From Bugula neritina (taxonomy: Eukaryota > Bryozoa > Gymnolaemata > Cheilostomatida > Bugulidae), in the NCBI GenBank assembly GCA_964035545.1, contig CAXIUT010000184.1, positions 1 through 42,724 of the forward strand: a stretch of 42,724 bases of DNA, written 5' to 3'. The position numbers and the translations under genes are program-made. The notes below the pieces were generated by a model. That model was not told the DNA's origin. It worked only from the letters and a program-made list of their open reading frames with translations, and did not search any database. How positions within the stretch are numbered: position 1 is the first letter of the stretch; the number at the start of each line of letters is the position of its first letter. Shown here one piece after another: positions 33,101 through 42,724 of this stretch.

Positions 33101-36100
33101 TCATTTTTAAAGACGCAATTCCAGTGATAACATCAATTCGATGCCCATACCTCTAAGACACAGATTTCAAGACCCTATAGCATCTATTAAGAACGGACAT
33201 ATCACTAAAATAGAATGAATAGTTAACTTTATAGCAATTTTTAGGATTACCTTTCCAAGAAGCGCAAGAGGAGATAATGAACGTGGCAACAACTGCAACT
33301 CAATGTTACTATTTACGTCAAGATTTAGACAAATTTTAATCAGAATGGATGAGTCAATAGATAAAGTTAAAACAATTCAAATAAACAAGCGATATCATCA
33401 TTCTTTATTAAGTAGAATAACTGACAGCTAAATTAGATTAATCTATGGCGATAGTCAGTAATTTACTATCAAATAGATATATTACACATTTGAGGGAAAG
33501 AGCTGATAAGTTAAATAATTAAATATTGTTGGCTCAATAAATTATTTAAAAATTGGTTTAATCTCAAAGAAAATGGGTCTATTTATAAAATATCTTTGCT
33601 GCACAAGATATCAAAAAACAACTGATGGTTTAGGCAGGATATTTTACTCAAGCCGATAAGTTTTTAAAAGGATTGACTAAAAAATCAATAGCAAGACCTC
33701 TCTTAACCAGACTGATTAAAAATACTAATTTACAAGAACTGACTAAAAATTTATAACTTCTATAATAGATATAAAAAAAATTATAAGACTATCTATAAGT
33801 CAAAAGAAGACTCTTCTCAAGGTTCTACTTTATCTCCAATGACTAACTAGTATAAATATTGGCTAACTCCAACAACATGCAAGTCATCCAAAAACATATC
33901 AATAAACTATATGAAGGAGTTAGCCAGTTGTACATATAAAAAGATACGCCGTCTACGATTGATGGCTTGATGAGTCCAGAGGAAGAGGTTATCAAGTTGG
34001 TAAATGGAGTTAGCACAAGGTTCAATATTTAGATGTGGCTGGGAACTCTTCAGAAATAGATGGTAGAGAGTATGAAGCGGACAGTTCGCGATGGAAATAA
34101 AGATTTTGTTAATGCTGTTCAAAAAACAAGAGTACAATGGATTCTCAACCATAAAAGTCAAGCTGTGATGACAGATAATCAAATTATCTGGACTAATTAG
34201 TCACAATAAGCCATCAAATAACAAGCATTTCGGAGAGATTCTCTCAGTTCATGGTATTAACTCTTAGTTAAGCAACTCAGCCAGCTAACAGAACTGATAA
34301 GAACTGATCTAAAACCCCTATACCACAAAATAGCTGTTTCTCTTATCACTGCCGACGTCCACAATCGAGACATAATTCTAAATCTAATCAACCAAGATAT
34401 CTAATCCATCTATGACTTCCCATGGCAACAACAACTCAGATACTATATTGAAGATAGCTAGATGTGCATAGTTAGACAAGTTACATCCACGATGGACTAT
34501 GGATACTAATATCTAGGAGCAACTACTCGGCTAGTCATCACGCCTCTCACTGATAAATGCTGGATCACTATTACATCTGCTGTTGCTAACCAACTCGGAG
34601 CATCTCCTGCTGGACCAGCTGGGACAGGAAAAACATAATCAACAAAAGATCTGGCTAAAGGATTGGCAAGGGTCTGTATTGTTTTCAACTGTTCAGATCA
34701 AATAACTGCTCAAATGATGAGTAAATTATTTTCTGGTTTGGCCCAGCAAGGAGCCTGGACCTGTCTCGATGAGTTTAATAGAATAGATATTGAGGTTTTA
34801 TCAGTTATCGCACAACAGCTCTTTTCAATAAGAGTAGGTCTTAAGAAATAGAAAGGATAGGTGTAGATTTAAGGTAAAACACTACCAATAAAAAAGAATT
34901 TTGGAGTATTTATAACAATGAACCCAGGATATGCTGGTCGCACATAACTACCAGATAACTTAAAATCACTATTTAGACCAGTATCGATGATGATTCCAGA
35001 TTATGCAATGATAGCATAGATAATGTTATATGCTGAAGGCTTTCAAAACGCCAATGAACTATCTCGTAAAATGATTCAACTCTACAAATTAGCCTCAGAG
35101 CAATTATCTCAACAAAAACACTATGATTTCGGATTGAGAGCAGTTAAATCATTACTGGTGATGGCAGGCGAGTTAAAAAGATCAGATTCCAAGAGTAGTT
35201 AAGAAGTGGTACTAATTAAAGCTATGAAAGAATCAAATATACCTAAATTTTTACAAAACGACATCTATTTGTTTTAAGCTCTAGTATCAGACTTATTTCC
35301 CAGCATAGCCATCTAAGAAACAGTCAACTAAAAGCTATAAACAGTTACTCACGAAGTAATCTCTTAAATGAAGCTAGGGAACATAAAAAATGTAACAACT
35401 AAAGTATTGCAATTGCATGAAGTAGTAAACATTCGATTTGGATTAATGTTGGTTGGAGAAGCAGCTGTTGGCAAAACAACCATTTATCGTATCTTGAAAA
35501 AAGCTATGAATAAAATACTTGACCTCAATCCAGATGCAGGCAAAAGATATACAAGAGTAGAGGAGAAAGTTGTCAACCCGAAATCAGTTACAATGGGATA
35601 ACTCTACGGCTAAGTCGATCTTCTCTCACAGGAATGGACCGATGGCTTACTATCATCTATCATGAGATAGTGCAATAACGACTAAAACAAAGGAAATTAC
35701 TGGATTACACTCGATGGACCTGTTGATGCCCTTTGGATATAAAATCTTAATACAGTCCTCGATGACAACATGATTCTCTGTCTAGCTAATGGAGAAAGAA
35801 TCAAATTAAGACATCAACTTAGAATGCTTTTTGAAGTGTAAAATCTATAAGCAGCATCGCCAGCCACAGTCAGTCGATGCGGTATGGTCTACATTGGACC
35901 TAATGACAACTATCTATCTCTTATTGAAAAAGGAGTCTCAGAAATGGGATTATAAGAAGATCTCCAAAAACATCTCATCAACAACTGTCTAGGATGTCTG
36001 AAAACGCTATTATCTTTAAAGAAGAAATGGGTGTAGCCAATGCCAACAATACATCTCCAGGTAGCTTAATGCCTTATATTGCTCATTAAAGCCATTTTAT

Positions 36101-39100
36101 CAAGAACAAAGCCTAGTAACAGTTATGAATAAAATGTAAAGAGGTTGAACGTTATCAGCGCATGGTCGCTTATCTGGTCAGTAGGCTCTTCTCTTCAAAA
36201 CGTATCATATGGATAGTTATAAGCTGCTTTAAGAGCGAACATGCAAAATGTTTTTCTACCTAAAACATAAACCCTTTTTGACTTCTTTGTCAATCCTGAT
36301 AACTTTGTCTCTTTCAGTAGTTGGTAAGGTAAATTGCAATAATTCTAATTCCCTAAAGGATAATAATATCACAATATTATGGTCCCCACTATTGATACTC
36401 TCAAGTATAAATTTGTCTTTTAATTACTCCTTTAATATAAAAAACCTATCCTTATCACAGGAGATTCAGGTGTTGGTAAAACATCACTGCTTGTTCCTTT
36501 CCTCTTCAATAAAAGAGATCAAAATATAGTTACCATTTTCTTGAATTTTTCAGCTAAAACTAAATCAAAATAAACACAACTAGCCATCGAATCAAAACTC
36601 AATAAAAAAGGCAAAACACTATTCGGAGCAAGACCCAATTAAACCATTGCCATCTTTATAGATGATGTCAATATGCCATAGCTATAAAAATAAGGAGCTC
36701 AACCAACTATTGAACTTCTGAGACATTTTATTGACTATCAAGGTTTTTATGATCGATCTAAGTTGTTTTGGAAGCAAGTAGTCGATACAACGATGATTGG
36801 TTGTGGAGCTACTCCCAGCGGTGGAAGAAATAAACTTAATTCTAGATATCTTAGGCATCATATGGTCATCTGTCTACCTGAACCTTCAGATTCTAACCTT
36901 AAAAAGATATTTAATTCTATATTTAAAGGATTCTTACAAGTTTGGAACTTTTCAGAAGTAGTTAAGAAGTTATCATAAGGTCTAGTTCATGCTACTTTAG
37001 ATTTTTACAAAACTATCAGGAAAGAACTCTTACCAATACCTAGTAAATTCCATTATTTGTTCAATCTGAGAGATATTAGTCGTGTTTTCCAAGGTATTTT
37101 GCAATGTTCTTTGGACGAAGCCAACTCAACTTAAAAAATGATAGCACTATGGTCACATGAATTACAACGAGTTTTTGGTGATAGACTCAACAACATAGAG
37201 GACAGAACTTGGTTTTATAACTATAGTTCTCAAGTAAGCAAAAGATATACTGAAGGAATAGATAGTTAAAAAATAAAAGGACTACATTTTACCAAATTAT
37301 TATCCTTCTAAACTGAATAACCTACTTATGAGTACGTCTAGGATCTCAAAAAGATAATATAGTATCTTGAAAGTAAGATGTATGAATATAATCTTGAAAG
37401 TTCTGGTAAACTAGAGTTGGTTTTCTTCAAATAAACAGTCTAGCACATACTAAAAATATTTAGAGTACTCAGTCAACCACGTGGAAATGCTATGTTGATA
37501 GGAGTGGGCGGCAGTGGCAAACAATCTCTATCTAAACTAAGTTCTTTCATAGCTAAATGCCAAATATCTCAATTATAGTTTGGTAAAAACTATGGCATTG
37601 ATGCTTTCAAGACTGATCTTCAAAAGATATCTTTGCTAGCTGGAGCAGATTAGAAACCTTTGTGTTTTCTTTTTATTGACACTCAAATTTTGTATTAATA
37701 GTTTTTAGAAAGTATCAACAACTTGTTGAATACAGGATAAGTTCCTAATTTATTCAAAAAGAAAGAAGAAATCGATGATATCATGAACAGAGTTAGATCT
37801 AGTGCATTAAAACAAAAAAAAGTTGATAGTCCTGAATCTCTCTGGTCTTTCTTCATCGCTAATATCCGAGCTAATCTTCATATTGTCCTATGTATGAGTC
37901 CAGCTGGTGATTCTCTAAGAATAAGAGCAAGAAAGTTTCCTTCTCTAATAGATTGCTGCACAATAAACTGGTTTGATAGCTGGAGTGAAGAAGCACTGGT
38001 GTCTGTAGCTCAGAAATCACTGACATAAATGGACTTACCTGAAGGTAAAGGATAACATTTTGTACGTCTATGTACAAAAGCAAATATCGATAACTATGAA
38101 TTGGCTTATAAATATTTAGCAAATGAGAGAAGAAAAGTATAATCAACACCAAAAACATTTTTGGATCAACTTCTTCTGTTCAAAAATATTTTACAACTGA
38201 AAAATAAAGAAATTTAGCATAATAAAAAGATACTTACTGAAGGAATATAGAAATTATACTCAACAAACGATATAGTATCAAAATTAAAGATCTAAATGAC
38301 TAAAATGCAACCGAAATTATAAGAACAAGCTATAAAGACATAATAATTTTTAAAAAGACTAGCTATTTAAAGATAAGATGCCAATGTTGTTGAACAAGAA
38401 GTGCTAGCATAAACATTATAAGCTAACTAACAAACAGTATAGATCAAAATCATCAAAGACGATGCACAAGCTGAATTAAGTAAAGCTATGCCTATGCTTA
38501 TTGAGGCAGAATAAGCTCTTAAAAAAATAAACAAAGGTGATATCTCAGAAATCAAAGGATACGCCAATCCACATCCTATCGTCTTGATGGTACTGTAGGC
38601 TGTTTGTGCTCTTCTAGGTTAGAAGAATGATTGGACTAGTATTAAGCTCGTCATGATGGATCTTAACTTCCTTGATAGACTTAAAAGTTATGATAGAAAT
38701 AATATCAATGATAAAACGCTTTTTAATTTGAGAAAATATACAACTAAACAAGAATTCGATCCATCAATAGTTGGTCAAAAAAATTTAGCATCTAAAAGTT
38801 TATGCATGTGGTGTAGAGCTATTGACAATTATGCAAAAATAGCAAAATAAGTTTAGCCTAAGAAAAGAAAATTAAATTAGCTATAAAAAGTATTTGATGA
38901 GAAAAATAAGATACTATTTATGAAGCAAAAACAGTTATAGAAGGTGAAATAGAAGGTAGCTAAACTTCAGAAAGAATGTCAATAGACACTAGATTTAAAG
39001 AATCAATTACAAAGTGATTTAGACTTAACAATAAAAAGATTATAAAGAGCATAAAAATTAACAAGTCTTCTCAAAGATGAAGGACTAAGATGGAGTACTT

Positions 39101-42100
39101 TAATCGATGGATTCAAGTCACTTATCATATAAACTCCAGGATAAGCCTATCTCGCATCTATATACCTATCATATCTTGGTCCTTATACTGGATAATATCG
39201 GCAATAAATCATCTCCAATATTACAGAATAGATGAAAAATAGTGGTGTTTTCTATCCTAATAACTTCAGTCTGACTAATACTTTGTACGATCAGATCACT
39301 GTGAGAGATTGGATTCTTGAAGGACTTCCCAATGACCCTACATCTATTGAAAACGCTATTATAGCCAAAAAAGGTATAAGGTATCCTTTGATGATTGATC
39401 CACAATTTCAAGCCAACAAATGGCTTAAAGTCAATGAAACAGACAATAAACTGTCTATTATCAGCTTTAGTAATCCTAATTATTTAAAAGTGTTAGAGAT
39501 GGCTGTTAATTCAGGTTATCCAGTTCTTATCTAAGATGTTGAATAAAATTTATAAAGCGCAATAGATAGTTTACTTGAGAAGAAAGTACAGGTGATAGAC
39601 GGTTTGAAAATGACTTTACTTGGAGATAAAAAGGTAGTTATTGATTAAAGATTTTATCTTTATATGACTACTAGATTAGCTAATCCTAAATTTTTAGCAT
39701 AAATATATAACAAATCAACAGTTATTAACTTCAGCATTACCTTTAATGGCCTAAAAGATCAACTGCTTAGTGATGTATGCAAACGCTAAAAACCTGAGAC
39801 TGAGTAGCAAAGAGATGAAATCATTGTGAAGGTAGCAGCCAATAAGAAGTTTTTGAAGTTAACTCAAGACAAGATATTAAAGATGTTGGCATAAAGTAAA
39901 GGAATGGTCTTAGATGACATATAGTTGATAACAACTTTATAAGAATCAAAGATAAAATCAAAAGAAGTATAAAAGTCATTATAGCAAAATTCAATAATCT
40001 AGTAATAGATAAATATCGCTCGTAGTTTATTTGTACCAACAGCTATTCGAGGAACTATCCTTTACTTCGTTATATCTAAACTATGTCTGATATAATCGAT
40101 GTATTAATTTTCACTAGAATATGTAAAAAAATTGTATCTGACTGGTCTAGAAAGAGCATAGTTCAATGCCATGATTTAACTTAAAATAAGACGACTTAAT
40201 TAAAGTATTACCAAAATTATGTTTACTAGTGTATCTAGGTCTCTTTTTGAAGTTCATAAAAAATTGTATGCCTTTTTGATATGTACTGCCATCAAAAAAT
40301 AAGCTAAAAATATCTCTGAGAAGGAATGGAATCTTTTTTCAAGAGGGGCAGGCATCAAACCTAAAGTTTTCAAGTAGGTTTTGCCTTGTCCAGCAACAGT
40401 TACTCCTGATAATTGGTATTTGATGCATAAGTTAACAGAATTAAAAGGGTTATAAAATTTGATGGGCGATATGAGAGGTGGATTTTAGAATTATAAAACC
40501 TTCTTCAGATAAGATAATCTCTTTACTAATCCTTTTCCTGGTAAAGATGTGGTGGTAATAAATAATTTCCATCTACTTTTGATGTCTAGAGCTATCAGTC
40601 CATAAAAATTAACTTTCCATATGTCGAGCTATGTGCAAAAATAATTAGGCAAATACTATGACTAGTCTCATGTTGTTTCTATTTAGTAAGTTCTATCTGG
40701 TTGCACGTTCAGTGTTCCAGTTCTTTTTGTCCTTTCTACAGGAGTAGATCCGACTAATAATATACTTAACTATTGTATGAGCAAAGGAATTAATTTGGAG
40801 ACTATTTCTCTTGGTCAAGGACAAGGGAAAAAAGCACAAAATCTGATTTAAAGGTCACAAAATGATGGAACATGGGTCTTACTTAACAATTGTCATCTTT
40901 CTAAAAGTTGGCTAGGATAACTCTAAAGAATCATCAGCAGCTTTTCAGAAGATACCATCCCTAATAAGTCATTTAGACTTCTTCTTAGTAGCATGCCTGT
41001 CAGCTATTTCCCATCAAATATTCTACAAAATGCTGATAAGATAACTCTATAGCCTCCTCGAGGAGTAAAGCCAAATATATCTTTATCTTTTAAATAGCTA
41101 AATGAAGATGTATTACAAGCATGTCCAAATAGAAAGAAATAGTGGTTGTAGTGTCTTTATAGTTTGACTTTCTTCCATGCTTTGATTCAGTAAAGAAGAA
41201 AATACGGTCCTTTAGGTTTCAATGTTAGATACGATTTTAACAACTCAGATCTATAGATGTCTTTAAACACTCTTAAAAACTTTTTAAATGATGGTAGATA
41301 AGATATCAACTGGGATGCTATCTGGTACATGATTGGAAATATCAACTATGGCGGAAGAGTCACAGATGATCTGGATAGAATCTGTCTGATGAGCACTTTG
41401 AAAAAATGTCTTAATCCTTAATTAATTACAACTGCTGCAGGATAAAAATACTACTACTCTGACAGTGACTTGTATTACTGTCTCAATTGCCATACTATTG
41501 AAGATTTTATGTTGACTATCGATAGAGTACTGCCGAATAATGACACTCCATAGGTCTTTGGACTTCATCCCAATGCCAACTTGACTTTTATCATCCAAGA
41601 ATCTAATAATATACTCAATTGTATTCAACTTTTACAACCTAAAGAAACTAGCTAGCAATCTGGCGGTAATAAGCTACTATAAATAATAGCGAATCTTCAA
41701 CAATTACCTTTACCTATAGATATTAGTAAAGTCCCTGCACATTTATTAGGCGATAACAGCAAAATCTTCCCCTCTATGACTAACTTCCTCTTACAATAAA
41801 TCGATAAATTCAACAATTTCCTTTCTATTATCTAGAATAGCCTTATAATGTTAGAAAAAGCTATCAAAGGAGCTATTCCAATGAATTCAGATCTGGATTA
41901 GATGGCAATTGCTCTTCAAAATAATTATTTGCCTCAAATATGGCTTAAAAAATGTTACTAAACAATGAAACCATTAGCTTCCTGGCACATTGACTTCAAA
42001 CTGAGAATGGCCTTTCTTAGAAAATGGTCAGAATAAACTCCAAATGCTTACTGGATCAGTTGTTTCTTCTTTCCTCAAGGATTACTGACAGCTTTCCTGC

Positions 42101-42510
42101 AAACCCATGCCAGAAAAAACAAAATACCAATAGATACACTCAGTTTTAAGTTCAAACTGACATAAGTCTAAAAGTAGAAGCTAATTCAGCCAAAAGAAGG
42201 AGGTTATATCTATGGAATGTTCTTTTAAGGAGCAAGATACGATACAGGACGTGATACTTTGGTGGACGAGGAGATAGGTAAACTTAACTAGCCAGCTCCT
42301 TCTATTTTACTTTTACCTTTAGAGAACCATGAAATCGGGTAGACTCAGTACAACTGTCCATGTTATAAGACAAGCAAGCGATCAGGTGTTTTGTCAACGA
42401 CTGGGCAATCGACTAATTTTATTTTGGGGATTCATTTAAATTCTAAGACAGAGAAGACAGATTACTGGACACTAAAAGGAACAGCTTTGATCTGCCAGTT
42501 GAATTATTGA
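30200..42510 (+). CDS. DNAH: axonemal dynein heavy chain, complete
   Basis: Microtubule minus-end motor of the axonemal inner arms. 4,096 aa from the first available ATG, one 20-nt intron (30336-30355), then one uninterrupted frame of over 12 kb. The tail and linker are followed by AAA1 '[10 protein letters not shown]' (34612-34641, Glu = TAA at 34636) with 'LDEFNRI' and '[18 protein letters not shown]', AAA2 '[10 protein letters not shown]', AAA3 'GDSGVGKTS' and '[10 protein letters not shown]', and AAA4 '[11 protein letters not shown]'. Next come stalk and microtubule-binding domain (about 38160-39060), AAA5 '[13 protein letters not shown]', AAA6 '[13 protein letters not shown]', and an axonemal-type end '[10 protein letters not shown]'. 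All four P-loops are intact, so an active motor. Coding-looking sequence without ATG extends from 30004 to 30199, directly against telomeric block 4, so the true N-terminus may be longer. Exact DNAH subtype not assigned; the layout fits the single-headed inner-arm group. Confidence 0.96.
30336..30355 (+). other. 20-nt GT..AG intron in dynein gene
   Basis: gtacttaatatttaactaag. Without removal the frame meets TGA at about 30373. With removal the N-terminal frame joins the 12-kb frame exactly. Confidence 0.88.
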
Positions 42511-42633
42511 TTATCAATCTGTTCAATGAAATTTACTCTTTTTATCAGTAATATAATTGCAATATTGAATTAAATTATAAATTAATTGAGTATATTTTAA
42601 AGATATTCATTCATTTTGAAAGGGTTATTCTAT
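42511..42633. other. dynein 3' UTR / subtelomere
   Basis: AT-rich, about 120 bp between the last stop codon and the terminal telomere; no gene. Confidence 0.8.
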
Positions 42634-42724
42634 GGGGTTGGGGTTGGGGTTGGGGTTGGGGTTGGGGTTGGGGTTGGGGTTGGGGTTGGGGTTGGGTGGG
42701 GTTGGGGTTGGGGTTGGGGTTGGG
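42634..42724 (+). repeat. right telomere, (GGGGTT)n
   Basis: About fifteen G4T2 units running to the end of the window, with one short unit (GGGT) in the middle. G-strand orientation as expected for a right end. Confidence 0.97.

Noticed and set aside
763-42510. TAA/TAG as glutamine (Tetrahymena/Paramecium code, table 6)
   Set aside because: Gln would replace catalytic Glu in GH35, RNase H and other enzymes; Glu restores every motif checked.
1-42724. Bacterial, archaeal or phage origin
   Set aside because: Telomeres at both ends, introns, dyneins, GSK3, MAPK, pocket protein and reassigned stops are eukaryotic and ciliate-like. No operons, ribosome-binding sites or CRISPR.

Overview
The window reads as a ciliate macronuclear chromosome. 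It opens with a CCCCAA telomere (1-95) and closes with a GGGGTT telomere (42634-42724). Every recognisable gene is full of in-frame TAA and TAG, and every gene end found is TGA. TAA/TAG sit exactly where conserved glutamates belong: the GH35 acid/base and nucleophile, the RNase H catalytic Glu, the kinase alpha-C Glu and APE motif, the SNF2 'DEMG' motif, and the dynein 'GKTE' motif. UAA and UAG therefore read as Glu, as in the peritrich nuclear code (NCBI table 30), not Gln. Together with (G4T2)n telomeres and very short GT..AG introns (mostly 20-31 nt), this points to a sessilid peritrich or a close relative (Oligohymenophorea).

Left part (1-18.2 kb): tightly packed ordinary genes. These are a GSK3/shaggy kinase (+), an alpha-solenoid (armadillo-like) protein (+), RNase H1 (+), a GH35 beta-galactosidase (+), a charged coiled-coil protein (-), an ERK-type MAP kinase with a TEF activation lip (-), a SMARCAL1/ZRANB3-type annealing helicase (-), a small membrane protein (-), an inosine-uridine-type nucleoside hydrolase (-), and a retinoblastoma-like pocket protein (+). 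The last one ends about 70 bp before an internal GGGGTT block (18158-18220).

Middle part (18.2-29.7 kb): a 10-kb dynein heavy chain homologue with a degenerate motor. AAA1 has lost Walker A and Walker B, AAA4 has lost its P-loop lysine, and the protein stops in the AAA6 region. A second GGGGTT block (22015-22053) lies inside this gene in frame, encoding a Gly-Trp repeat in the linker. A small coiled-coil gene follows, then a third GGGGTT block (29675-29742).

Right part (29.7-42.7 kb): a fourth GGGGTT block (29935-30003) directly abuts the 5' end of a complete, uninterrupted axonemal dynein heavy chain (about 4,100 aa) with intact AAA1-AAA4 P-loops. The right telomere begins about 120 bp after its stop.

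All four internal telomeric blocks have the same G-rich orientation on the + strand and none is followed by CCCCAA. They may be alternative right-hand chromosome ends, true interstitial telomeric sequence, or assembly artefacts; the sequence alone does not decide. Two cytoskeletal/ciliary themes recur (dyneins, coiled-coil proteins, ERK7-like kinase), but there is no sign of operons. No tRNA, rRNA, CRISPR array or transposase was seen.
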